DNA of 64,000 nt, taken from contig NZ_CP147012.1 in the NCBI RefSeq assembly GCF_037126285.1, positions 2,688,001 through 2,752,000 of the forward strand, given 5' to 3'. The stretch comes from Bernardetia sp. MNP-M8. GTDB lineage: Bacteria > Bacteroidota > Bacteroidia > Cytophagales > Bernardetiaceae. This document shows positions 1 to 8,122 of the stretch, piece after piece. How positions within the stretch are numbered: position 1 is the stretch's first letter; the number at the start of each line of letters is the position of its first letter. The notes under the pieces are model-generated. The model worked only from the letters and a program-made list of their open reading frames with translations. It was not told where the DNA came from and made no database searches. The translations under genes were made by a program, and so were the position numbers.

Positions 1-913
1 GTTTTAGAGCTTTTGGTGCTGCAATTGTTGGTGCAGTCGTAAACCATTGTGGTTCTTGTTCTGCATCTGCAAAGTCTACAATTCTAGCAATTGGAGTAAG
101 TCCTAATTCTTTTACTTTCTCTCCACTCATCAAGATTGCAGCCGAAGCACCATCATTGATTGTAGAAGCATTTGCTGCTGTAACTGTTCCATTTGCAGAA
201 AAAACAGCTCTAAGAGTAGGTATTTTATCAAATTTCACTTTTTTGTATTCCTCATCTTCACTTACTACTACTGGGTCACCTTTTCTTTGTGGAATTTCTA
301 CAGCTACAATTTCGTCTTTAAATCTGCCTGATTCTGTTGCATTTTTTGAACGAGTATAGGATTCTATAGCAAAAGCATCTTGTGCTTCACGAGTAAACTG
401 ATATTTTTCGGCTGTTTTATCAGCACTTACACCCATGGCAGAGTTGTCATACGCATCAGCCAAGCCATCACGCATAAGTCCATCGATAAGTGTTCCGTGT
501 CCGTAGCCGTAACCACCAAAACGAGCTTTATCTAAGTAAAAAGGGATATTTGTCATACTCTCCATTCCTCCAGCAACTACTACATCCGAATGACCTAACA
601 TAATACTTTGAGCAGCAAACATAATCGCTTTCATACCCGAAGCACATACTTTATTAACTGTTGTACATTGAACAGAATAAGGAAGACCAGCCAAAACAGC
701 AGCCTGACGAGCAGGAGCTTGTCCAAGATTTGCTGAAATTACATTACCCATATAAACTTCTTCTACTTCTTTTGGGTCAAGATTGATTTTTTGTAATGCT
801 CCTTTTATTGCTGTTGCACCAAGTTGTGTAGCTGCAACGGCTGCCAAAGAACCATTAAAACTACCAATAGGAGTACGAACTGTTGAAACTAAATAAACTT
901 CTTTGAGTGTCAT
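1..913 (-). CDS. Acetyl-CoA C-acetyltransferase (thiolase), 3' end cut by window edge
   Basis: Degradative/biosynthetic thiolase that condenses or cleaves acyl-CoA (2 acetyl-CoA <-> acetoacetyl-CoA) in the cytosol. I translated the minus strand from the ATG at 913-911. It opens MTLKEVYLVSTVRTPIGSF, the usual thiolase N-terminus. About 304 of the roughly 390 residues expected are inside the window, so the C-terminal His and Cys motifs lie off the left edge. The nucleophile Cys is visible at about residue 90 in the motif NKVCASGMK, followed by GGMESMTN and a loop ending GDPVVVSEDEEYKK. The reading frame stays open to base 1. No partner gene is visible on this side, so the pathway (fatty acid or ketone body/PHB) cannot be decided. 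Identity as a thiolase is very secure; exact chain-length preference is not. Confidence 0.95.
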   Translation of the reverse strand, partial: MTLKEVYLVSTVRTPIGSFNGSLAAVAATQLGATAIKGALQKINLDPKEVEEVYMGNVISANLGQAPARQAAVLAGLPYSVQCTTVNKVCASGMKAIMFAAQSIMLGHSDVVVAGGMESMTNIPFYLDKARFGGYGYGHGTLIDGLMRDGLADAYDNSAMGVSADKTAEKYQFTREAQDAFAIESYTRSKNATESGRFKDEIVAVEIPQRKGDPVVVSEDEEYKKVKFDKIPTLRAVFSANGTVTAANASTINDGASAAILMSGEKVKELGLTPIARIVDFADAEQEPQWFTTAPTIAAPKALK

Positions 914-1087
914 ATAAGTTATACTTTTTATGTAAATGTTGTATTGTAAAGATTACTGAAAAATTACTGCTATGCAGTAGTTGAGAGGTCTGCAAGTTAC
1001 AAAAAAATGATATAAAAAACTCTTAACGAAGCTAAAGGGAAATGTAAATTTAATTTTTAGAATTCTCATAAATAGAGATAAAGTCTG

Positions 1088-1537
1088 TTAATTTAATAGC
1101 TCACTCTCTGCATAATTATCTCCTTTATCTAGTTCTCTAAAATAAAAAACAATTGAGCCATTAGAAGAAATTTTGAGTTCACAATAGCTTTCTATTTGCA
1201 TAGTTTCTAATACTTTTTTAGATTCTTTAAGGCTCAGGTCAGTTTTCATGGCTAGTTCTGTGGGCGTTAGATGTCCTCCATTTTGAGAAGCAGTTTCTAA
1301 TATTTGACGCTCATATTTGTTCATCAAAAATTTGTGTTGTCCTGTGCGTGAGAACTTCCATAAAAAAAAGCCTGCTAATGCTGGTATTCCTCCCAAGGCA
1401 ATTCCTCCTAGCAACCCATCTACAAGCTCATTTCTGCCATTATTTATGTTAGCTAACATAATTATAAAAAAAATACTTCCTAGCACAACGAAAGTCATTC
1501 CGATTATCTTTCCAAGTTGATATTTGAGTGTTTGCAT
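1088..1537 (-). CDS. Small two-TM membrane protein with winged-helix-like tail
   Basis: 149-residue protein of unknown function. Residues about 10-30 and 42-62 are hydrophobic and look like two membrane helices separated by a short polar loop. The remaining cytosolic tail has the pattern of a small winged-helix domain: KYERQILETASQNGGHLT, then TPTELAMKTDLSLKESKKVL, then a predicted strand pair around ISSNGSIVFYF. Such membrane-anchored helix-turn-helix tails occur in several uncharacterised Bacteroidota families, and no exact family can be named from sequence alone. It stands alone, with about 170 bp on the left and 280 bp on the right before the next genes, both divergently or separately transcribed. 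The ATG at 1537 is the only good start. DNA binding is an inference from pattern only. Confidence 0.7.
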   Translation of the reverse strand: MQTLKYQLGKIIGMTFVVLGSIFFIIMLANINNGRNELVDGLLGGIALGGIPALAGFFLWKFSRTGQHKFLMNKYERQILETASQNGGHLTPTELAMKTDLSLKESKKVLETMQIESYCELKISSNGSIVFYFRELDKGDNYAESELLN

Positions 1538-1815
1538 AAGAAATAATATATAATTTGGTGTTTTTTAATTTGTAATTACTTCAATATACATTTTTTCTAA
1601 AATTTGAACAAATCGTTATCCAACAATTTTATCTTAAACTACTTACATCTTAGTCAAATCTAAAAAGCTTTTCTACCTAATAAAAAAACATTTTTACCGA
1701 AAGTAGTTATATAAAAAATTGTTTTGCTTCAATTTTTGCGTATTTTTCCATATAATAACTGAATTTAGTTATTAGTCATAATAATTCTATCAAAATTTTA
1801 GCCCTAATAAAATAC

Positions 1816-4800
1816 ATGAGGTACGCTTGTACACTTTTCTGTATTCTAATTGTATATAGTTTTTCTATCTTCTCCAATTCTTCTTTTGCTCAATTTACTG
1901 ATTTTGGAGATACACCCTTAGAAGCCGAACATCTGAGCATCGATCAAGGATTGTCTCAATCGACAGTGCTTTCTATTCTGCAAGATCAAAAAGGATTTAT
2001 GTGGTTTGGAACACAAGACGGACTAAACAGGTATGATGCCTATAAATTCAAACTATTCAAATCCCAACGAGGAGACTCTACTTCCCTTCCTGACAACAAT
2101 ATACAAACGCTTTTTCAATCTAAAGACGGCACAATTTGGGTAGGGACAGAAGCAGGACTTTCAATATACAATCTTGACTTTGACAATTTTACTAGCTATA
2201 GATATCAAGGTGCACATAAAAAAAGTATTTCTAATGATGATGTGAGTGCAATTACAGAAGATACAACAGGAGTTATTTGGATAGGAACAAAAAAAGGATT
2301 AAATAAATTTGATAGAAAAACAAAGACTTTTGAAAGATATTTTGCTGATGGAAAGACTAATTCTATTCCTGATAATGAAATTACGGCACTTTACACAGAT
2401 AAAAAAGGAAATGTTTGGATAGGAACACAAAATGGAGTTGCTCGTTATCAACCCAAAACAAATAATTTTAAAGTATTTTTAGCAGACTCTACTTTTTCAT
2501 CTTTACCAAATGGACATATTACCTGTTTTTTTGAAGACCGTTTTAAGGCACTCTGGATAGGAACAAAAAATGGAATAGGAAGATATAATCGTTTGAGTGA
2601 TAATATGTCGTCTTACAAAGCCTCTCCTTTAGCTATTGAAGGGATAGAACAAGATGAAGATGGTAATTTATGGATTATCTCTGCTCTAGAACTTGGTAAG
2701 TTCAATCAAAATAATCACACCTATAAGCGTCAAAATATCGGCAATACCTTTGAGAATTATGGCTCTTTTAACGTTATTACAAGAAGTAAATCAGGACTTT
2801 TATGGATAGGAACAAATAAAAATGGAATTTTTAAGATAAATACTCGTACCAAACAATTCAAAACATTCCGTCATAACCCTGAAAATCAAAATAGTCTTCC
2901 TCCAGCATGGGTGTGGAGTATAACAAACTCTGATAAAAATAACCTTTGGATAGGAACAGCAGATGGCTGGAGTTATCTGAACGTAACTAAAGACTCTGCT
3001 TTTAACTATAGTACATTTTTTTCTTCCTTCCAAAATCCAAATACTAGAGATGTAACAGCTTTATTAAATGAAGGAGACTCTGTTTTGTGGGGTTCTGTAC
3101 TCAAAAATGGTCTTTTTAGAGCTACACTTGACAAACAAACTCATATTCCTTTAGATTTTCAAACTTTTGTAGCAAATGAAAATGATTTTTTACAACAATC
3201 GCCGAGTGGAAACAGAATTACAACTATATATAAAGACAGCTTTGGTAAAATATGGGTAGGAACTTTTCAAAAAGGATTGAATGAAATTTATGAAGACACA
3301 ACAGGAAATCATTTGAATTTTGAAAAAATTAATCCAAAAAAATACCGTTTTAGATACTTTATTCATGATAAAAATAATGCAGCATCTTTAGCAGGAAGTA
3401 GTGTCCGTATTATTTTTGAGGATAGAAATAAAAATCTATGGATAGGAACAGAAGAAGGAGGACTTAGTCTTGCCAAACGAGATAGTAAAGGAAATATCCT
3501 TTCTTTTGAAAATTTTTCTTATAAAGATGATGATCCTACAAGTATTAGTAGCAATGCAATCAGAACAATTTGGGAAGATGCATCAGGGTATCTTTGGTTA
3601 GGAACTCCAAATGGACTAAATCGTTTTGACCCAAAAACCAAAAAAGCCCTTCATTTTGGCGAACTAGATATAAAACTTAGCAGAGTTATTCATGGAGTTT
3701 TGGGAGATAAAAAAGAAAATCTATGGCTAAGTACAAATAATGGTATTCTTAAGTTTGATGTTGGGGATAGTATCGTATGGGAATTTAATCTTGAGGATGG
3801 AATACAAAGCAATGAGTTTAACTCAGGTGCTTCTTACTTGAGAAAAAATGATGGAATGATGTTTTTTGGTGGAATTGGAGGACTAACTATGTTTCATCCA
3901 GATACTGTAAAATCAAATAATTATCTTCCTCCTGTTGTTTTGACTGATTTCAAAATTTTTAATAAATCTGTGGCTGTAAGAGATGCCAATAATGAAGATT
4001 CTCCTCTCACACATCATATTTCAGTGGTTGATGAAATTATTTTGGATTATGAAGACCAAGTAATTACATTCGAATTTACGGCTCTTAATTTTTTACATCC
4101 TGAAAATAATAGATACTCATATCGTTTGGAAGGATTTGAGGAAAATTGGAATGAAGTAAACGACCGTCGTTTTGCTTCTTATACAAATTTGCCTAAAGGA
4201 GAATATAAATTTGTGGTTCGTGCTGCAAATAATGATGGTCTATGGAATAACGAAGGTGCATCTGTCAAAATTAGAATGCGTCCTCCTTTTTGGGCTACAT
4301 TAGGATTTAGAGTTGCTGTTATTTTGGTTATTGCAAGTGGACTTTGGACAATCTATTATTTCCGAACAAAATCTATTAGAGAACAAAATACAAAACTAGA
4401 AAACTCTGTAAAAGAAAGAACAGGTGAATTGCTAGAAACTACTGAAGAGTTGCGTGTTCAGCGTGACCAGCTTGAAAATGCGTATGCAAATATTCGTTTG
4501 CTTAGTGATATTGGAAGACAAATAACAGCTCGTTTGCACCACAAAGAAATTATTCAATCTGTTTATGATAATATTCAAAAAGTAATGCCTGCTGATGCGT
4601 TTGGAGTGGCTCTCTTTGATGAGGATGCAAACTGTCTTACTGTTTCTGGTTTTATTGAAAATGGAAATGTACTACCTTTTCATATTTTAGATTTGAATGA
4701 TAAGAGTGAATTGGCTGTCAAATCGTTTAGTGAGCAGCGTGAGATTATAATTCATAACGTTCAACAAGAATATCTGAAATACATGGAAGAAAAGCCCCAT

Positions 4801-5805
4801 CCAGATTTTGGGAAAACTACTTCTTCAGTTGTTTATTTGCCTTTAGTTTTGGCAGAGCGAAAAATTGGTGTCATAACAGCTCAGAGTTATAAAGAAAATG
4901 CCTTTGATTCAGAACACTTATCTATTCTTAGAAATCTAGCTACCTATATCGTAATTGCTTTAGATAACTCACAAGCCTATACAAAAATAGAAGCTCAAAA
5001 ACATGAAATAGATGAAAATAGGATTTCTCTTGAATCAAAGAATAAAGATATTACAGATAGTATCAATTATGCAAAACGAATTCAGCACGCACTTTTGCCA
5101 CCTTTATCTATACTAAAAGATGCTTTTGAAGCCTTTGTTTTATTTTTGCCTCGTGATATTGTAAGTGGCGATTTTTATTGGTTTACAGAAAAAGAAGGTA
5201 AAACTATCGTTGCTGCCATTGACTGTACAGGACATGGCGTTCCAGGGGCATTTATGTCTATTATTGCTGAAACACATTTAGACAGAATTATTAACGTGAT
5301 GGGTATTATGAGTCCTGCTCTTATCTTGGAAGAGTTAGATAAAGCTGTCCGAAACACATTACGTCAGAATGAAACGCAAAGCCGTGATGGAATGGATATG
5401 TCAATCTGTGTAATTGATAAAAATAATAATGAAGTAGTTTTTGGAGGAGCAAAAAATCCATTGATTTATATTCAAAATGGAAATGTAGAACAAGTAAAAG
5501 GAGATATTAGAGGAATTGGAGGCTATTCAAGAAAATATCTAAAGAAAACCCCAACTTTTAAGGAACATGTTATTAAAGTAAATGAGCCAACTTCTTTTTA
5601 TATATTTTCTGATGGTTATCAAGACCAGTTTGGAGGAAAACACGATGAGAAGTTTATGAAAAAACGTTTCCGTCAAGTCTTGAGAGATATTCATGCAGAA
5701 GATATGGACGCTCAAAGACAACTTCTAGAGCGTGGTTTTATACGATGGAAAGGACAAAGACAACAAATCGACGATGTTCTTGTGATTGGTTTTAAGATGG
5801 GATAA
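1816..5805 (+). CDS. Reg_prop/Y_Y_Y sensor with GAF and SpoIIE (PP2C-type) phosphatase output
   Basis: 1329-residue transmembrane signalling protein. Residues 1-25 are a signal peptide ending SSFAQ. From about 35 to 720 there are roughly fourteen blades with W-[IVL]-G-T and NGL-x-[RK]-[FY] signatures, fitting the paired seven-bladed periplasmic propellers of hybrid two-component sensors. A Y_Y_Y domain follows (about 753-823), then one membrane helix (about 827-848), a coiled coil, a GAF domain (about 893-1060), a second coiled coil, and a SpoIIE-type phosphatase from about 1110 to the end, with RDIVSGDFYWF and the metal-binding DCTGHGVPGAFMS. The histidine kinase usually found after Y_Y_Y is absent. 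The likely output is dephosphorylation of a Ser/Thr-phosphorylated partner such as an anti-anti-sigma factor. The output domain closely resembles that of the gene at 10004. The ligand is unknown. Confidence 0.93.
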   Translation: MRYACTLFCILIVYSFSIFSNSSFAQFTDFGDTPLEAEHLSIDQGLSQSTVLSILQDQKGFMWFGTQDGLNRYDAYKFKLFKSQRGDSTSLPDNNIQTLFQSKDGTIWVGTEAGLSIYNLDFDNFTSYRYQGAHKKSISNDDVSAITEDTTGVIWIGTKKGLNKFDRKTKTFERYFADGKTNSIPDNEITALYTDKKGNVWIGTQNGVARYQPKTNNFKVFLADSTFSSLPNGHITCFFEDRFKALWIGTKNGIGRYNRLSDNMSSYKASPLAIEGIEQDEDGNLWIISALELGKFNQNNHTYKRQNIGNTFENYGSFNVITRSKSGLLWIGTNKNGIFKINTRTKQFKTFRHNPENQNSLPPAWVWSITNSDKNNLWIGTADGWSYLNVTKDSAFNYSTFFSSFQNPNTRDVTALLNEGDSVLWGSVLKNGLFRATLDKQTHIPLDFQTFVANENDFLQQSPSGNRITTIYKDSFGKIWVGTFQKGLNEIYEDTTGNHLNFEKINPKKYRFRYFIHDKNNAASLAGSSVRIIFEDRNKNLWIGTEEGGLSLAKRDSKGNILSFENFSYKDDDPTSISSNAIRTIWEDASGYLWLGTPNGLNRFDPKTKKALHFGELDIKLSRVIHGVLGDKKENLWLSTNNGILKFDVGDSIVWEFNLEDGIQSNEFNSGASYLRKNDGMMFFGGIGGLTMFHPDTVKSNNYLPPVVLTDFKIFNKSVAVRDANNEDSPLTHHISVVDEIILDYEDQVITFEFTALNFLHPENNRYSYRLEGFEENWNEVNDRRFASYTNLPKGEYKFVVRAANNDGLWNNEGASVKIRMRPPFWATLGFRVAVILVIASGLWTIYYFRTKSIREQNTKLENSVKERTGELLETTEELRVQRDQLENAYANIRLLSDIGRQITARLHHKEIIQSVYDNIQKVMPADAFGVALFDEDANCLTVSGFIENGNVLPFHILDLNDKSELAVKSFSEQREIIIHNVQQEYLKYMEEKPHPDFGKTTSSVVYLPLVLAERKIGVITAQSYKENAFDSEHLSILRNLATYIVIALDNSQAYTKIEAQKHEIDENRISLESKNKDITDSINYAKRIQHALLPPLSILKDAFEAFVLFLPRDIVSGDFYWFTEKEGKTIVAAIDCTGHGVPGAFMSIIAETHLDRIINVMGIMSPALILEELDKAVRNTLRQNETQSRDGMDMSICVIDKNNNEVVFGGAKNPLIYIQNGNVEQVKGDIRGIGGYSRKYLKKTPTFKEHVIKVNEPTSFYIFSDGYQDQFGGKHDEKFMKKRFRQVLRDIHAEDMDAQRQLLERGFIRWKGQRQQIDDVLVIGFKMG

Positions 5806-6003
5806 ATGGAAAGTTAGAAGTCAGATTTTAGAAGTCAGAAGTGTCACACGTGTGTTTTACGGAATACAAAGCGTGGTGCTCAAATACCTTTGTAGGTTCG
5901 TAGTGTGAAACTATGAACAGGTAGAGACTAATGTATTTGTATGATTAAGAACTAATTATCAAATCCACTAGAATTTTCGTAAAGTCTAAGTAGAACTAAG
6001 CAA
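5806..6003. repeat. Repeat-bearing spacer: left 21-bp inverted repeat and small hairpin
   Basis: Gene-free spacer between the sensor and the GIY-YIG gene. Positions 5813-5833 are an exact 21-bp inverted match to 7780-7800 on the far side of the next two genes. The unit is immediately followed by a degenerate second copy (GAAGTCAGAAG, 5831-5841). Further along are a perfect 10-bp palindrome CACACGTGTG at 5845-5854 and a hairpin GTTCGTAG/CTATGAAC at 5896-5903/5911-5918. No T-run follows either, so neither looks like a standard terminator. A 27-nt relative of the 21-bp unit occurs at 49975-50006, showing this is a dispersed repeat and not unique to this site. Confidence 0.75.
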
Positions 6004-6933
6004 TTAATTATACAAAGTGTTAGTAGCAGTTGTTATTTCCGATTTCTCAATTTGACTTAAAGTTTGTCCTTTAGAATCTTTCCAAATTCTTCTTCCATTA
6101 ATCGAATATCCAACAATTACAGCAGCAGCAGAAGAAGGACTTGTAAATAAATGTTTCTTAGTGAAAACAAAAGATCCAGTTTGAGTTTCTTGGATAGTTC
6201 CATCTTGAATTAATTCATTTCTTAAAGTCTTATATCCAAAATTTTCCGAAGGATTTTCAGAAACTTGTGAACCTGCTAAAACAACAATTCCTTCATCTGT
6301 TTGAATTGCCTTTGCTGTAATGTTTTTTACTTTCAAATTCAGTTCAGTTTCATCCTCTGCACTAATTGAAGCTAATTCTTCAATATTGTCTTTTGGAGTT
6401 ATCTGTTTCTCAGTTTTATAACTTATTTGATTTTCAAGAAATTTATGACCTAAAACTCCATTTAATAATTTGATATTATTTATAAACTCTTCCATTGCAT
6501 CTCTATCAGGTAATGGTAGAGAATTTAAACTTGGAGAATTGCTATTCTCTAATAAATAACGTTCAGTCTCTTTCGTAATCTCAATTAATCTACTTTCAAG
6601 GTATTTTATATGTGATTTAGTTATATTATCATCTTTACTTGTAAATAATACTACTTCACTCCAAAAGTCCTTTTTTACTGCGTGACTTTTCAATCTGTCC
6701 CAAACATTTTCTCCTTCTCCAATATAAACCTTTGATTTTCCTGTTTCATCATCAGTTCCAATCAAAAAGTAAACACCTTGTGTATTTATTTGATTCTGGA
6801 AAAATTCATTTAATTCTGATAATTTTTTTCGAGGATTCGATAAAGCTTGAATTGTTAAGTTTACAACTTCAGCAAGTTTAATTCCAGTAACTGAATCCTC
6901 TTTTAAATATATTCTAATACTTTTTCCTAACAT
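6004..6933 (-). CDS. GIY-YIG nuclease-superfamily protein with C-terminal DUF4357
   Basis: 309-residue cytosolic protein. Residues 53-84 contain a GIY-YIG core: GVYFLIG, then KVYIGEGENVWDRLKSH with the conserved Arg. The core continues through KDFWSEVVLFTSKD and the helix SHIKYLESRLIEI, which carries the metal-binding Glu. The C-terminal 45 residues (SAAAVIVGYSINGRRIWKDS) match DUF4357, a small module often attached to GIY-YIG proteins of this type. Proteins of this architecture are common accessory genes next to restriction or mobile loci, but their substrate is not established. It lies downstream of the STM3941-like gene on the same strand, separated by an attC-like palindrome, inside an island bounded by inverted repeats. 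The ATG at 6933 gives a full GIY-YIG domain plus a 50-residue leader. Confidence 0.88.
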   Translation of the reverse strand: MLGKSIRIYLKEDSVTGIKLAEVVNLTIQALSNPRKKLSELNEFFQNQINTQGVYFLIGTDDETGKSKVYIGEGENVWDRLKSHAVKKDFWSEVVLFTSKDDNITKSHIKYLESRLIEITKETERYLLENSNSPSLNSLPLPDRDAMEEFINNIKLLNGVLGHKFLENQISYKTEKQITPKDNIEELASISAEDETELNLKVKNITAKAIQTDEGIVVLAGSQVSENPSENFGYKTLRNELIQDGTIQETQTGSFVFTKKHLFTSPSSAAAVIVGYSINGRRIWKDSKGQTLSQIEKSEITTATNTLYN

Positions 6934-6953
6934 TAGTTCGTTTTAATTTACTA

Positions 6954-7079
6954 GCAACGGTGTGGCTTGGCGAAAGTGGGATTTCTTAACTCGTCTCTCG
7001 CTAAACCTTTAAATTTATTTTTATGTTCAAATGTCTGTGTCAAAACGTTAAGCCCATTTTCGCTAAGCCAATGTTATGC
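6954..7079 (-). repeat. attC-like imperfect palindrome between two accessory genes
   Basis: Arms at 6954-6990 and 7047-7079 are imperfect inverted copies; the core TGGCTTGGCGAAAGTGGGATT-type segment (6963-6983 against 7050-7070) matches at 18 of 21 positions, and the inner ends GTTAAG/CTTAAC also pair. The 56-nt interior is unrelated sequence. Read on the minus strand, the palindrome begins with GCATAAC, which contains the stop codon (TAA, 7076-7074) of the upstream gene, and ends with CCGTTGC just before the next start codon. This is the layout of an integron attC site (stop codon in the first core, long imperfect stem, then the next cassette). The cores only approximate RYYYAAC/GTTRRRY, and no integrase is in the window. 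Confidence 0.5.
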
Positions 7080-7610
7080 GATTGGCTTTCTTTGTTGTTG
7101 TTCGACGAGTCTATCAACTATTATCTTCTCCAAATCGTTAAAGTTATATTTTATAGTGTTAGAAGTAATAGATAGTGGTGTTCCGTACATCTTATTATTT
7201 CCCTCCATTAACTTTCTTTTAAAACCTTTAACCTTGTTAAGATAGAAGTCTGGATTTGCAGTATAAATTAATAGAAATTTTGTTGAAGCAACTTGTTCTG
7301 TTCTTATATCGGTAATGTCTGTCCACTTAATAAGTCCGACGCTTGAAGCATTTGTATTGTCAAATATTCCATCATCGTCGATTGTTAAGCCTACTTTATT
7401 ATCAAATGTCTTTTTTATGCTGTATATTCCAGTTGCACCAAAAAACATCACACTAGCAATTCCAATACCTTTCACTACTAATGGGCTAAATCTTGTTTGT
7501 TGGTCTGCTATTACCGTGATAAAGTAAAGTCCCAATACTACAAACACAAGTGACCCACCTATTCCAAGAAATAGTTTAGTTTTGCTTAATTCAATTTCAA
7601 TTTTATTCAT
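7074..7610 (-). CDS. STM3941-like membrane protein
   Basis: 178-residue protein of unknown function. Residues about 12-33 and 46-66 are two membrane helices, followed by a soluble domain with GLTIDDDGIFDNTNASSVGL, IKWTDITDI and a C-terminal helix IIVDRLVEQQQ. This order (PH-like fold after two helices, with 'I.W.DI' signature) is typical of proteins called STM3941 family, which are of unknown role and are frequent in accessory regions. Its stop codon sits inside the GCATAAC core of the adjoining palindrome, and an inverted copy of that core (ATCGCATAAC at 7658-7667) lies about 48 bp upstream of the ATG, so the gene is bracketed like an integron cassette. Gene is convincing; function unknown. 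Confidence 0.75.
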   Translation of the reverse strand: MNKIEIELSKTKLFLGIGGSLVFVVLGLYFITVIADQQTRFSPLVVKGIGIASVMFFGATGIYSIKKTFDNKVGLTIDDDGIFDNTNASSVGLIKWTDITDIRTEQVASTKFLLIYTANPDFYLNKVKGFKRKLMEGNNKMYGTPLSITSNTIKYNFNDLEKIIVDRLVEQQQRKPIA

Positions 7611-7657
7611 ATCAACTATACTAGTTTAACTTTTACGTGATAGTTTCTTAGGCTATC

Positions 7658-7667
7658 GCATAACTCA
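7658..7667 (-). repeat. Upstream core-like site of the putative cassette
   Basis: On the minus strand this reads GTTATGCGAT. It is an exact 10-bp inverted match to 7073-7082 at the other end of the STM3941-like gene. It lies beside a small hairpin GATAG/CTATC (7641-7645 and 7655-7659). In integron terms it would be the 5' core before the cassette gene. A 10-bp match is short, and only its symmetrical placement around the gene makes it notable. Confidence 0.4.
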
Positions 7668-7779
7668 TTTATAAACGAACTGTGTTCAATTATTAAAAAA
7701 AACTAATGTTATCTATTTCAAAGCAAAAATATAGAAAGTAGAATTGAGTTAATTAGTTACGCTGACTTTCAGTTCTAAT

Positions 7780-7800
7780 TTCTAAAATCTGACTTCTAAC
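7780..7800. repeat. Right 21-bp inverted repeat of the 2-kb island
   Basis: Exact inverted match to 5813-5833. Together they enclose 5834-7779, which carries the GIY-YIG/DUF4357 and STM3941-like genes. The repeat ends 5 bp before the stop codon of the DivIC-like gene at 7806. No target-site duplication is obvious beside it. Confidence 0.75.
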
Positions 7801-7805
7801 TTTAT

Positions 7806-8081
7806 TTATTCTACCACATAGACATCTTCACCTTCTTTTGTCATAAGATATTTTTCTCTTGCAATTTCTTCTAGGCTTTTAGAATCGTTTATCTGAGCTT
7901 TTTTTGTTTCTAAAAGGTCAATTTGTTTGCTGTAATATTCTTTTTCGGCTTGTAGCTCTTCTAATGTTTGGCGCATACGGATTTGATTTAAGACATCATT
8001 TCCATCTAAGAAAAACATCCATAATACAAAGGCTACAAAAAACCAAAAGTAAAAATTATTGATACGTTGAAAAAAAGTCAT
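7806..8081 (-). CDS. Septum formation initiator, DivIC/FtsB family
   Basis: 91-residue bitopic membrane protein. A short cytosolic N-terminus is followed by one membrane helix (about residues 9-25, FYFWFFVAFVLWMFFLDG). Then comes a coiled coil (LEELQAEKEYYSKQIDLLE) and the family's C-terminal signature SLEEIAREKYLMTKEGEDVYVV. In FtsB/DivIC proteins this part docks with FtsL and FtsQ in the divisome. Size and topology match the family. It is followed 41 bp upstream on the same strand by a DUF3137 gene with which it may be cotranscribed. The ATG at 8081 directly precedes the hydrophobic segment and is well placed. Confidence 0.92.
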   Translation of the reverse strand: MTFFQRINNFYFWFFVAFVLWMFFLDGNDVLNQIRMRQTLEELQAEKEYYSKQIDLLETKKAQINDSKSLEEIAREKYLMTKEGEDVYVVE

Positions 8082-8122
8082 AATCTAAATAGTAATTTAT
8101 ATTTTTTAATTGAAATAATTTC

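Noticed and set aside
6004-6933. GIY-YIG gene as an intron homing endonuclease
   Set aside because: It is free-standing, has no DNA-binding NUMOD-type repeats, carries DUF4357, and no interrupted gene or intron is seen around it.
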